From the NCBI GenBank assembly GCA_964016985.1, contig OZ024830.1, positions 77,310,763 to 77,374,762 of the forward strand: DNA of 64,000 nt, given 5' to 3'. A program made the translations under genes and the position numbers. Position 1 is the first letter of the stretch. Every line of letters begins with the position of its first letter. The stretch is from Anodontia alba. Its lineage: Eukaryota; Mollusca; Bivalvia; Lucinida; Lucinidae. Shown in pieces: positions 23,868 through 36,200 of the stretch. Under the pieces are notes generated by a model. The model ran no database searches. It worked only from the letters and a program-made list of their open reading frames with translations, and was not told the DNA's origin.

Positions 23868-24052
23868 AGACCTAAATAAGAGGGATGATCATATATTTTT
23901 TTTCTTATTTCTCCTCAAACACACGTGTTGTGGGTACTCATTAGAAGCGCCTCCATGAGGCGCTTCTAATGATTACCACAACATGTGTTTTCAATGAGAT
24001 ATAAGAAAGTATCAATAAATTATTATATGTTTCCACACACTGCCTTATTTAG
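23868..24052. mobile_element. MITE-I copy 1
   Basis: Ends gacctaaataagagggatga and actgccttatttagagc. Arms ttcttatttctcctcaaac / gagatataagaaag. Dyad gtactcattagaagcgcctc with gaggcgcttctaatgattac. Confidence 0.78.
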
Positions 24053-24094
24053 AGCGATGGCATACAGGCACGATTCACATAGATGTGTTAACCT

Positions 24095-24255
24095 AATATG
24101 TAAAGAATTTGCTACGAACAATTCTTTCCTTTTAAAGTAGGCCGCTCTTCGAAAGGGGCTTGGTGTGCAGAAAAGCAAAAGAGACGTCACAAAAGTTATC
24201 CCCTTTGTAAAGAAATAGTGGCAAATCTACCAAGTATATCCAATCTCATTATCGA
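24095..24255. mobile_element. MITE-E right half
   Basis: Has aattctttccttttaaagta, gcttggtgtgcagaaaagca and accaagtatatccaatctca; the left half is missing. Confidence 0.65.
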
Positions 24256-24470
24256 ATGCATTAATACTAGAGATACGTTTCTACATTTGAAAAAGAAACG
24301 AATACATTTAAATACTGCTGGAATCATGGAAAAAAGCTTAAATGTCTGTAAAAATCACGGGATATGTGAGAAAGCATAACATATTCGCTTTACAAAGCTG
24401 GCTCATAATGATTGATAGCTTCAATACAATACAAAAACAATAATTCAATTTGTTTGTTTTTTTTAGTTTT

Positions 24471-24778
24471 TTTTTGTTGTTATTTTTTTCTGAGTTGAGG
24501 TTTTACTGCCCAATCAACCCATTAGGGTCATGTCGAGTGCGGTCAAGTAACTGTTACATTGCTCCTTGGCAGGCTAAATCCTATAAGCAATTAACTAATA
24601 CTTGTGTACACACTTTTGTTCGTACTTGACAAATGCCCTTCCTGAATCGGTGAAGGGGGCGAACTGAAATTATTCCATGATCAATCTCTATGAAAGTAAT
24701 GTGGCCGAGCTCGGGTTTGAACTCCTAGCCCATGGATCTTCAGTCAGACGCGCTACCGGCTGTGCTATGGAGCAATGA
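24471..24778 (-). mobile_element. tRNA-derived SINE, complete
   Basis: On the minus strand the head reads as a tRNA-like promoter: A box TAGCACAGCCGG (about 24756-24770) and B box GTTCAAACC (about 24710-24718). A conserved body follows with gaaggg and gcggttaa-like motifs, then a tail ctcaa...aac. Not a functional tRNA gene: no paired acceptor stem or 3' structure. It may belong to the bivalve V-type SINEs such as RUDI (inference). Confidence 0.8.
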
Positions 24779-24923
24779 TTCAATTCAATAAAATAAGGTT
24801 TACAAATATAATTATAAGGCGTATACTAACTTCATGTATACAATAATAAGGTGTATTATTATAGTAATAAGGTTTATACTTACTTCAGACACACCATTAT
24901 AAGGCGCATACTTATAATAAATA

Positions 24924-26826
24924 GAGCTGGTGTTTGTAAAACACTATGCCCCCAACTGCCTGACTCTAACACTGCTTGACTCCAACACTGCTTGCCCATG
25001 ACGGTAACAACAGTACAAATATATGAGATTTCAATGTTATTTTATCAAAGGAAAATAACTCTAAAATAGGAGATAATTGGGATAAGAAAAAATACGGGTC
25101 ACCTATTTTTTCAAGAGGAATCAAAATATGAAATTTCAAAACATTAGCATACATGGTTCTAAACTTATGCTATACACAATAAAGCAACGGTATTAAATGG
25201 CCAGAAATTGCGAAGGGCCATAACTCCAACATTTCATTTAATTGGTTCAAAATTTAAACAAGTGATCTCCTCCTCAATCCCAATCAGTATACCAAATATC
25301 ATGGCTCTGGCTTAAATACTTTTTGAGATATCTTGCTGACAAGGTCAAAATGCCTAGGACCATAACTACGTCAATTTTTATGGAATTCCCTAAAAAACAA
25401 ATCAGTAATCTCCACATCATCCCCAATCAGCATAAAGTATTTTTCGAGACATCTTGCTGACAAGGTCAAAATGCGCAGAACTGCAAAGGGCCGTAACTTT
25501 ATCAATATTTTCAGGGAATTCTCTCAAAATATAATCAGGTAATTTGCACATCATTCCCACTCACTTTATCGAATTTCAAGAACCCAGCTTAAATACTTTT
25601 CAAGATATCTTGCTCACAAGATTTAATTCTGATTTTTTTTCAAAGGGGCATAACTCTAAACAAACATGATTGACAAGAAAAAAATAAATACGGGGCAGCT
25701 ATTTTTTCATTGGGAACCCAAATATAAAATTTCAAAACCCTAGCATGCAGGGTTCTTAAGATATGGCATGCACAAAAAAGTTTGACGAACTGACAAACAG
25801 ACGGATGGACAAATGAAGGAAAAATAATATGCCCCATCAATTTCATTCGAAACTGGGGGCATAATGAGGTCATCTACTCATCGCTACCAATCTATTCATC
25901 AAGGCTCCAGCATCAATAGTTTTTTTTTTAGATATTTTGCTGACAAGAGAAACATGCCCAAATTTACAAAGGGCCATTACTTACGAAATATTTTTCAGAA
26001 TTTACAAATTTACAAAAATGTTAATCAGGTCATCTACTCATCATTACCAATCAATTCACCAAGTTTCAAGTCTCTAGTTCTAACAGTTTTTTAGATATTT
26101 TGCTGACAAGATAAAAATGCCCAAAATAACAAAGGGCCATAACTCATGAAGTATTTTTCAAAATTTTATTCAAAAGTTAATCAGGTTGTCTACTCATCAC
26201 TACCAGTCTATTTATCAAGTTTCAAGGCTCTAGCTCCAACGGTTTTTGAGATATTTTGCTGACAAGGTAAAAATGCCCCAAATTGCAAAGGACCATAACT
26301 CATGAAGCATTTTTCAGAATTTCTTCAAAAGTTAATCAGGTCATCTACTCATCACTACAAATCCATTTACTAAGTTTCAAGGCTCTAGCTCTAACAGTTT
26401 CTGAGATATTTTGCTGACAAGGTAAAAAATGCCCAAAATTACAAAGGGCCATAACTCAAGAAGTATTTTCCAATTTTTTTTCAAAAGTTAATCAGGTTGT
26501 CTACTCATCACTACCAGTCTATTCACCAAGTTTCAAGGCTCTAGCTTCAATAGTTTCTGAGATATTTTGCTGACAAGATTGCATCCATATTTTTTCAAAG
26601 GGCCATTACTCTGAAAAGGGGCATAATCCTGTCAAGAAAAAAAACATGTGTCAGCTATTTTTTCATGAGGAATCCATATAAGAAATTTCAAAACAGTAGC
26701 ATTCACGGTTCTAAAGTTATGCTGTGCATCAAAAAGCGTGACGAACGGACGGACGGAAGGACGGACAGACGAACAACCCAGAAGCAATATGCCCCTCCAA
26801 CTTCTTTGAAGTTGGGGGGCATAATA
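24924..26826. mobile_element. ATGCCCCCAAC tandem-core element, composite
   Basis: Starts agagctggtgtttgtaaaac and ctatgcccccaact. At 25846-25862 an inner end cgaaactgggggcataat is followed by about five tandem units of about 155 bp (aggtcatctactcatcacta, gttaatcaggt, ttgagatattttgctgac). It ends with cggacggaaggacggacaga and the hairpin tccaacttctttgaagttgg. Tandem core plus ACGG microsatellite plus 3' hairpin resembles bivalve pearl / Helentron-related non-autonomous elements (inference). Confidence 0.85.
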
Positions 26827-26902
26827 AGGTTTATACAAATATTAAGTTTTATCAAGTAGATATCAATGGAAAGGGAAACGTAAACCTGACGAAGAATGTC
26901 GC

Positions 26903-27137
26903 CATGAAAACATACCTATATAATTTTGACCCCCTTAAACCCCACCTTTATATAGTAAAACTGGGGTTTACAGGGGTATACATTATTTTTCTTATTTTTC
27001 CGAGGCGGTTCTAACGAGTACCCACAATCTATGTTTTGAACAGAAATATGAAAAAATATCAGAATTTTTAGTCTGAAAATTTTCAGTTTTTGGGGGTGAG
27101 ATTTTCTATATATTTGAATAGGCATGTTTACGTAATG
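26903..27137 (-). mobile_element. MITE-A copy 8, half-dyad deletion
   Basis: Ends are present, but the left half of the central dyad is deleted (cttatttttccgaggcggttc junction near 27000). The deletion boundary lies at the hairpin, as expected for loss of a cruciform arm. Confidence 0.88.
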
Positions 27138-27601
27138 ATTGAAAGTTAAAGATCTTAACAAACCATAACGACTGGATGGTATCTGAACTAAACTTCGATG
27201 CAAATAAGAAATTAATTGTCAATTATAAATATTCAAAGATAATATCAATGAACATTGCTGCCATTGTCAATATCGTATAAAACTAAAATGACTCCAAAAT
27301 ATTAAATAAAAGCTTAAATGAGGTTATGACGTCACCGAATCTCATTAAATATATAAAATGGTGGATTCTGAAATCTTCAAACTGCACTATCCAGTTCTTT
27401 TTTCTTGATGTCTTGCTCTACATCCAGTTCATGGATTGTTAATATCTTTGGACATTCTTTACAAGGACTGTTTTTTTTTTTCTATTTACAATAATTAGAT
27501 ACACCTCTCGATGGAAAATCTGATCTGAAGGTATTTATCTTCCTTCTCAAAATGGTGGTACGCTTAAAGGGAAACATTTACACTCTCTGTAAGCATTATC
27601 C

Positions 27602-27879
27602 CATTACAAAAACACGCTTTTCAAATATATTGAAAATTTCACCACCAAAATCTGAAACTTTTCAGAAAAAATTCTGATATTTTTTTCATATTTCTGCTCA
27701 AAACATAGATTGTGGTTCCTCGTTAGAACCGCCTCGGCGAGGCGGTTCTAACGAGTATCCACAATCTATGTTTTGGAGCAGAAATAAGAAAAATAATGTA
27801 TACCCCTGTAAACCCCAGTTTTACTATATAAAAGTGGGGTTTGAGGGGGTCAAAATTATATAGGTATGTTTTCGTGATG
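27602..27879 (+). mobile_element. MITE-A copy 9
   Basis: Complete copy, both termini and a full dyad. Confidence 0.9.
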
Positions 27880-28004
27880 CTTAAAGAGTAATCCACTACC
27901 CACCTTCCACAAGAGATCCGGCAACTACTGCTGAAGTAGGCGCCAATGAATAGTAACTTTCCTTCAGCTTGAGTGGTCTCCCGTTGAAATGAATCTATTC
28001 ACCC

Positions 28005-28240
28005 TAAGGGAATTGGATATACTTGGTAGATTTTCCATTTTTACAAGAGAGACAAATTTTGTAAGTTCCTAATTGCTTTTCTGCACGCAAGGTCCCTTCT
28101 GAAAAGGGGTCTACTCTCAGAGAAAAAAATTGCTCCCGTTCCGTAGGGAGCAAATTATTTCCTTTTAGAGTGTATTCCTTTTCAGAAGAGAGAAAAAAAA
28201 GAAATTTTCTCCCTTGCAAGTATATTAATTTCCCTTAAGC
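28005..28240. mobile_element. MITE-E complete
   Basis: ctaagggaattggatatact at the left, attaatttcccttaagc at the right, centre aattgctcccgttccgtagg. Confidence 0.82.
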
Positions 28241-29949
28241 TAAAATACACATCAATGACCATAATAAAATAATAAATTGCAGTCAGAGACAGTAGTCAGT
28301 TAAGTCCCCTGAGTACACTCTACAAACAACAAGGGTCAATTAATTGGTTTCCTCTGCTTTAATCATTAACATCTCCATTAAGTATAGCTGCTTTGTCTTA
28401 GGAAATCTTATTTATAGGGAAAATCTAAGATTCTAAAAATGTAGACTAGTAAATAAAATATTCTTCCTGAAAGACAGCATTGCTATTTTCAAGTAAAATC
28501 AGCAAACAGAAGCTGTATACACAAATAAAGAGGTACAAATTGTTACATAAATTATTTATTTAAGGTTTTTTTTTTTCATATTTAATTTGGGTTTTATGAC
28601 GTGATAAATTCTCATTAAATACTCAAAATGGCAGCGCCCATAAAAAGCTACTTTGAAATCCTTCACACTTGATAATTCCGATTTTGATCGTTGCATCAGA
28701 CCGAATAGTTTTTTGTAAAGGTCTTTCATCTCGGATACAATTTTTATCAATGTTGCAATCCATTTGAACATTGTCAAATGGCAGTAAAGCTTCCAAAATA
28801 TAAACAAAAGATACATTCTTAATGCAATACAATAAGAGAATATAGCGTTAATATATCTTTCGCATAGACGTGGGAAATATTAACGTAAAATACAATTCAA
28901 TTCCACTGAGGACCTATGATAAAAAACAGAGGACTCCAATTCGAAGGACCCAGTTACTATTTAGTCTACATTGCACTTTATGGGAGGGACACAACTGCTG
29001 TCACTCATTACTAATATCTGTTATATTGCACTCACAATGAGAAATATTTATACAGAAATAGAAAAATCGATGTTTTATCCTTTTAAAATCCAATTTATGC
29101 TATCTTTATATATATTAGATTTATTGAAAATATGCCACTGATGAAATTTATTCAGGAGAACGACCGCTGACTTCTCCATAGGTAATGAATTCTCATACTT
29201 CTGTAAATTTTTTTTTCTGATTAGATGAAGATTTCCCAGATTGTCTCTGTTTGAACATAAACTAAGCGGCTCTGCCAAGCTCATAATTTAAATAAATAAA
29301 GGTATAACTTACGACTACTATAATTAGGTATTCGATGCATAATTATACTTATTTTGCCCCGTGAGAATACATTATACATGGACTAATTCAAACATCCGAC
29401 ATAGTTTACCTTTAGCCATACGTTGAGCTGACGATAAACTGTCAATACATTTCGTTAAGATGGGACTAACAGAAACGCTATTTCAGGTAAACTGGAATTC
29501 GCTGAAACTCTGACTACCGCTTTACTGACACATCCGGGGTCTGAAACCTTTTTGAGAAATCGGCAGTCGTTCTCTAGAAAAATCTTTCACCTAGGGCAAT
29601 GTTTTTCATAAGTCTGGTATAAAAAGATATCGCTCGATTTTAAAAAGGAACAAATCGACTTTTTTAACTGAGCTGCGTGATGAGAACATGTACCTTTGGC
29701 ACACAAACTGAAAGTCTTTACACATAAAATACTAGGCATCTGTGCAGTCTTTGAGATCATTTAGCCCACTGTGGTATCTTTGAACATGGAGTTCTGCTCA
29801 TGTGTACGTTAGAGGGCCTAAGCAGTGCTACTAACTTCATTAATGCTTATGAAGAGTCTCAGAAAACCGAGCTTCACATTTCATATCTGTAATGTGTTCT
29901 ATGTTTCCAAAGGCAACCTTTTAGAATTTTATAATCAGGGATCCGTTAC
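28241..29949. other. No gene seen
   Basis: ORFs of 60-90 codons at 28556-28832 and 29075-29284 show no domain pattern. The stretch 28590-28690 weakly resembles 27300-27420 (ttatgacgt, tctcattaaatact). Confidence 0.5.
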
Positions 29950-30195
29950 ATGTTTAAGAGGACTGATACATATTCAGCGAAGACAACTCTGCGAAAATTG
30001 TTTATATCTCCTTCTAAAAAAGGGTCTTCTCTAAAAGGAGAGAATTTGCTCCCTGTGGGAGCAAATGCTCTCCTTTTAGAGTAGACACCTTTTCAGAAGG
30101 GGGCTAATTTGCATAAAAGCAAATATGGAGTCACAAAAGTAGTCTCCCGTGTAAAATAGTGCAGAAAATCTACCAAGTGTATTTAGTCATCTCAA
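29950..30195. mobile_element. MITE-E complete
   Basis: aagaggactgatacatattc at the left, tgtatttagtcatctcaag at the right. Hairpin gagagaatttgctccctgtg and complement. A MITE-G follows 40 bp later. Confidence 0.82.
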
Positions 30196-30237
30196 GCAAG
30201 CATACGAAATTATTGGAAACAATGTTCATTAAAGACG

Positions 30238-30476
30238 TAGGCCCAGTTGTTCAAAGCATCGCTAGCTTAACGAGCTCATTTGTGATTAAAATGTAACTGT
30301 TCTAGTAAGTATGATATCTAATTCGCAGGTTTTTTTGCTGACAAAATGTGAGTAGCCTTTGCAAATGCAAAAGCTACTCACATTTTTTCAGCAAAAATAT
30401 TAGCATAAATGGCATATTTAATGATCAAAGTTTTAACGATACGTTAACTAACGACATCGCTAGACAACTGGGCCCT
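30238..30476. mobile_element. MITE-G copy 1
   Basis: Ends GGCCCAGTTGTTCAAAGC and gctagacaactgggccc. Central hairpin tttgctgacaaaatgtgagt with gctactcacattttttcagc. Confidence 0.85.
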
Positions 30477-30479
30477 GGT

Positions 30480-30662
30480 CATTTTTGACCTCTGGAAAAT
30501 TCAGCAGATGACAACTTATGACACTTGTTCTCATTTTTACCCAGAAAATTATGCCTGAAATTTCATACAAATTGTATCCTCAAATAATTTGTTTGATAAG
30601 TCAAACACTTGAAAAAAAAAAAGATATTTCAACAGTCTGCTGAAAGATTTAACCAGAATGTT
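30480..30662. mobile_element. MITE-D, degraded
   Basis: gaaaattcagcagatgacaa, then cccagaaaattatgcctgaa, then cagtctgctgaaagatttaa. The dyad centre is largely lost. Confidence 0.5.
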
Positions 30663-31509
30663 TTGTGTTTACACAGTCCCAAAGACGATTTCTCATGACG
30701 CTGCTCAGTGTACATAGAGACAGGTTTATAACTTAATTGAGCAACAAAGTCAAAGAACTATATACAAACAGCGAAAGCCCAGATCAACCAAGTCACGCGG
30801 AAACTGCGCAAAAATACTTTCCTTCATTTATTTCCCATTTCGGCTTCTTTGTTCATGTGTCGGTGCTTTCATATGTGGCGTTTGCTTTGTTATTATTTGT
30901 TCCTCTTTTGATGTCTCGGGAAGTCGGTGTTTCATGATCCTGGGTATCTTCACTTATACTTCAGCGTTTTTTTGTTTTTTTTTTGGCCAGTCTTGTTCGA
31001 AAGTCACAGAAAATGGATACACTACAAAGAGCAAGCACTCTAAGCAGAAACTTTTTTCCTACCTTTTCAAAGGTCGACCATTCCAGCAGAAAAGAATTTG
31101 ATTTCCTGTTACATGATTCACATCTCGGAGTAGGCTGCTTTCACAGGAAAGAATGGGTTCCAGTAGGTTCTGGGCATTTTAAAGCAGACATTTTTAAAAA
31201 GGGCTACTTTGAAAGGTTTCAGGTCAGAGTAACTCCCCTGAGACCAGATGTTTTAGGGGAGAGCCTACTTTATGATTTTAGCCTCTCTGAAAAAAAATTT
31301 GCGTTTCAAATTTTATTTTCATTTTGTCCCTACCCTTCAAATTTGGGACTGAAATATTGCATTATTACAAGTATTTTTGTTTGAAAATTATTTTATTTGG
31401 TCGACTCAAGCTTTTTTTCCATATTTTTAGTAGACAGCACCTTTTTAAGAAATCTGCCATAAACCTGAAGATAAAAAATTCTGGCCTGAACGTGTATCCG
31501 TTTACCTTA
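30663..31509. other. Unassigned 133-codon ORF region
   Basis: A plus-strand frame at 30983-31384 is open for 133 codons, but composition and pattern do not suggest a protein. No splice sites or similarity recognised. Confidence 0.4.
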
Positions 31510-31762
31510 AGGGGACCGACTTGATACACTTAATATATTCTTGATATATTTTCAGCCATTTTACAAGGGAGACAACTTTGGTGACTTCCTGTTTGCTTAC
31601 CTGCACATCATTTCCCTTCTGAAAAAAATTCTACTCTAAGAGGAAAGAATTTGCTCCCAAAAGGGAGCAAATTCTTTCCTTTTAGAGCAGATTCCTTTTC
31701 AGAAGGGAGGCAAAACAATTTTGACACATTAGCCTCCCTGACAATGTATAAATTCACCTTAA
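31510..31762. mobile_element. MITE-E complete
   Basis: ccttaaggggaccgacttga at the left, aattcaccttaagagggaag at the right. Near-perfect hairpin gaatttgctcccaaaaggga. Confidence 0.85.
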
Positions 31763-32314
31763 GAGGGAAGGGAAATGATTTCAGGCCAGTCAACTCCCTT
31801 TGAGGTGCTTCCGTTTATCTTGAAACTGAGCTGTCTACGTATATGGTGGCATGGTGGTGCCATTAAACTGGCCTGTCTATATGGTTGCATAGTAGTGCCA
31901 TTAAACTGACCTGTCTGTATGTTGGCATGGTAGTGCAATATTAACTTTTTCATGAGAGAAGAGTGCCAATTATTATGAAATGTCATTGGAGAAGGTACCC
32001 GATAACATATGAGAATAGATCAGACCCAGACTGGTTCTTCATATTTGCAGTCTAATCAGTGCTTTCAACATCTGCCAACCTAAATAACGGGTATTACCAT
32101 ATTACTTTAAACATCCTACCCTCGGTCTAAGTTTTCGCTGTTTGCATACATACTGGGGATATTTGCGAATCAAAAAAATAACAGAAACTGTGTCAATCAA
32201 TCAAATCATCCGAAATTTCACTTGCATTACGTTAACTAGACCTATGTGAGATATATACTTCTGAGCCCTCTCTCTCGATATTAAAACACTTTTTTGAACA
32301 GAAACTATTGATAT

Positions 32315-32445
32315 TTCCATGTTTCTACATGACAACATGTTTTAAGCACCTCTCATAGGCGCTGTAAATGAGTACCAACAACATATCTTTCGTCGATAAA
32401 TAAAAATATTTATCTGGTTCTGTCTCTTATCTTGGTCTGTATAAA
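32315..32445. mobile_element. MITE-I copy 2, degraded
   Basis: acaacatgttttaagcacct, ataggcgctgtaaatgagta, then tcttatcttggtctgt. The left stem half is eroded. Confidence 0.5.
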
Positions 32446-32860
32446 GAATGCTTTTTCATTCGATAATATGGGGAAAATTTAATAAATTTGGTTATTAAGT
32501 ACATAAAGACATACTTACATATCACAAAAATAATAAAGATAACAGAACAAATCGAATTCAGATTTTAAAAATTAAATATTCTGAAAATCTGCTTATGAGA
32601 TTTACCACTATTTTACCTTATTTTCACTATATATTATGGAGAAACTTAGAAGTATACATTACATAGACTTATTCAGGTGATGAATCTTATTGGTGATTTT
32701 TTACAAAGCGGAAACTGTTACGACTTCAACATCAACATGTTCCGCACAGGTACAAATCGATCACCTCTAAGACTTAATTAAAACTCCGATGAAAATGACT
32801 GGCAAAACAGGAACAATTACTTTGTTGACTCCCAATATATATCCAGTGATAAAAGATAAG

Positions 32861-33085
32861 CCCACATTAACACTTAGCAGACTGGAAAAAGTCAGCTGGC
32901 GACATACTGAAATATTTTTCTGATTTTTCCCAGAAAATAGGACTTGACATTTCATGCAAATTGTCTCCATAGGAGACAAGTTGCATGAAATGTCAAAGCC
33001 TATCTCTGAGAAAAATAATAAAAATATCGTCAATTTGTCGTCTGCTGCATTAGCCCAGAGAATGGTAAAAGTTAATGTGTAATTT
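32861..33085. mobile_element. MITE-D, just downstream of the sphingomyelinase stop
   Basis: Ends in the ttaacacttagcagactgg / cccagagaatggtaaaagtt style. The central inverted repeat is tttcatgcaaattgtctcc...ggagacaagttgcatgaaa. It lies about 25 bp after the stop codon. Confidence 0.82.
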
Positions 33086-33107
33086 GATGTTTTACGCAGT
33101 GTCGGGG

Positions 33108-33222
33108 TCACAAGCCTTTGCACAAGTTAGGGTCCCCGTTTCTTCCTGATCTCAGTTCACACAGCTTGTTTCTCTTACAATCGCCCGTACAGGCACTTCG
33201 AGGAGCAGACTTGTAATAATGG
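33108..33222 (-). CDS. SMPD1: Acid sphingomyelinase last exon with stop codon
   Basis: Acceptor ttcatttcag, phase 2 in, stop TGA at 33108-33110. It encodes [20 protein letters not shown] and [17 protein letters not shown]. The four cysteines and the arginine-rich tail match the C-terminus of acid sphingomyelinases. A MITE-D copy (about 32861-33085) starts some 25 bp after the stop, so the 3' UTR is probably transposon-derived. Confidence 0.93.
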
Positions 33223-36200
33223 CTGAAATGAAAACAAAGCGCAGTTGAAATAGTCTGTAAGCTAGGCAATCTCATAAATGACAGCATCCCACTTAGGAGT
33301 ACCGCAGATCAAGATAAGAAGGGTGTACGGATAAATATTTTTTATTTCTCCACAAAAATACATGTTATGGATACTCATTAGGGATTAGGAAAAAGGCTCT
33401 CATCTTAAAAGTATTTACTCTGGAAACAGACCCCTTTCCAAAAGGGCTCGTTTGCAAGAAACTAAACGGGAAGTCTCAAAAACTTATCCCTTGTAAAAGT
33501 TTAAATGAAGATACCTAGGAAAAGCTACAATCATGAAGTATAGCCTCCCTAAGTATCCAAAGAAGAAGACTAGGGCCCAGTTGTTCAAAGCGTCGTTAGC
33601 TTAACGAGCTCATTAGTTGTCAAAATGTTAACTGTTCTAGTAAGTAAAATATCTAATTCACAGATATTTTTGCTGAAAAAATGTGAGTAGCTTTTGCAAT
33701 GCAAAAGCTACTCACATTTTTTTTCAGCAAAAATATTAGCGTATATGCCATGTTTAAAAATCAAAGTTTTTAACGATACGTTAACTAACGGCATCGTTAG
33801 TTTTGAGCAACTGGGCCAAGATGAGGCACAAACAACAAACAACAAATGCTACATATGAAGCCACCGCTTTGGAAGGGTCAGCACAGAAAACATTTTGAGC
33901 TTAAACCAATTTCGGTTGCTCAAAATCACGACCTTAATTCTGATGCAACTCAAAATTACAAATATATGTTCGGTCCATATAAGGGTCTTCTACCTCGCCA
34001 GTGAAACATCACAGTGAAATACACATGATCATAACACTTAGATGAAACAAAGCTAAATGGCTAAAGCCAGAACACAAGAAACCACAAACAGGAGTACGAT
34101 GAGACCGAGCATAGACAATGATATTTAAGCGCCAACCTTTTGAAACAGAATAAGGAGTGAGGCGTCATTTAGTCTGAGGACCGACTCACTGTCCTGCGAG
34201 TGAAGAGGGAAGACCAGTTATCAACCATAACTGGATAAAAAATTGTGTATGTAGTCCATGTTGTCACATCACGATGCATATTGTTATAACGCCGCAATTT
34301 GTAATAAACTAGTTTATTACAAATTGCGGCGTTTTTACAAATTGCGTGGTGACAAACCTATCTTTTTGTAGCAAGTGACAATCTTTTTCAATTAATCCGA
34401 AAAATCAGTTTTGCCAACAATCTTTCAGAATTTTTAGATTAAGTCACCGTAAAATTCAGGTTCGGGCGACCTTCTTGTAAAAGTGTTTTCAAACCAACGT
34501 TATATTTGGGCATTAATTCGGAATGGCGGTGCTTAAAATTCAGATAATGTTATACGTAGTTTATGATACCGATACCCTGCGCAAAATGTTTAGCAATTAA
34601 AAATTTATTTTGAGTATTACAGTAACTGACCTGAATAGCTGCTCCAGCAAAACGAATCAACTAAGAAATATTTACATTTATAGGATATAGAAAGCGGATC
34701 AGCGCCATCCCAAAACGGAAAATTTACAATTTCAAAATGAAAGACGTCCCATTTGTCATAATTTGCTTTTCTTTCGTCTGTGGCTTGTGTACTGTGTGTC
34801 ATGGTTTGTTTGCTCTTCCTCATGGTGTCATTGGTAGGATATGATCTGTGATTGTGGCTATCTGCTATACATCTTCATTACTACATCTTTAATACTATTT
34901 GTAAGTAGATATTATATAAATAGATATTGATAAGTTTAAATCAAGAAATGGTGCTTCGGTATCGGTTTTATTAAACCGAAGTTCTGTTGGATAATATACA
35001 GACGGTATATCCTCCTAGCGAACCCGGCTCCCTTAAATGCTTTGAAGACCTTAATAAATACATAGTTATGTATATATGACATTTTCGTAGATTAACGTCA
35101 CACACTTCTGCCAAACTGTCAATTTCTGGAAATTCTAGTTCACCAATTTACGTTTAAGACTACGACATTTTATGTATACTTCTGACGTAAAGTCATGCGT
35201 CATCAATCTAAAGTACTTCGCTGAATTGTGAATAATAAGTGCGTTTGCCAGGCCACGAGGTTATTAAATTTTTTTCATGCTCAACTCAGCTGAGCATAAA
35301 ATTTTCTTTGATAATAAATATGAAAAGGCCAGTTGGCATTTTCATATTTATAAGCAGAAAAAAATCATGCTCAGCTATGTTTAGCAAGAAAGAATTTGTA
35401 ATTGTTAGTAATTTGAGATTTATTAGCTGAGTTGAGCACGAAAAAAGTTTTATAACTTCGGGACCTGGCAAAAATATAGATAAGGGCATACAAAGAAAAG
35501 GTCACCATTATGGAACACGGTCCTCCCAAGGCAATGAAGTAAGCTTTTGAATGACAAAACTACATCAAAAGCAACCTCTAAGAAAACAGAACGAACAAAG
35601 CTAAGAGGATTGCAACATGAATACCTTGAAACGTGGCCTTGGAACGGTCAACAGTAACACTATTAGCTGGAGTGGTGGGGGTGGGGGGTTAAACTGGTTG
35701 TACGAGAGCTAACGAGTTGCGCCTTGAGAAAACGGGTCTTTAAGATTACAGTCGAGTCTCGTTATCTCAACTTCGCTTATCTCGAATAACCGCTTATCTC
35801 GAAGTGAAAATCTAGTCCCTGTTTTAACATGAAAATCTAACAACAGATAATAAAATATTGTGGAAAAGAGGAGAACTCCTAAGGAGCAATTTCTCCTCTT
35901 TTTCGCAATATTTTCAATATATCTCTAACTTCAGGAGTCGAAATACATATTTTAAAATTTAAGAATTGTGGTAGTTCAATTTATTTTTTCATCAATTCTG
36001 CAAATCTGATATGTCGAAGTATGGATATCTCGATATACTTAAGAGAGTCCTTTGGACTCCGAGATAACGAGAGTCGACTGTATATAAACAGGAAAGATCC
36101 AGAGACAGCTAGGAGACAGCTAAGCCATACTATCCGATAAGGACTTTTTTCTAAGCAACGATGTGTTCCATAATATCCAATAATTGTTAACGCTCAGCAT

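Noticed and set aside
24700..24775. tRNA gene on the minus strand
   Set aside because: A and B boxes are present, but no acceptor stem pairing and the sequence continues into a SINE body.
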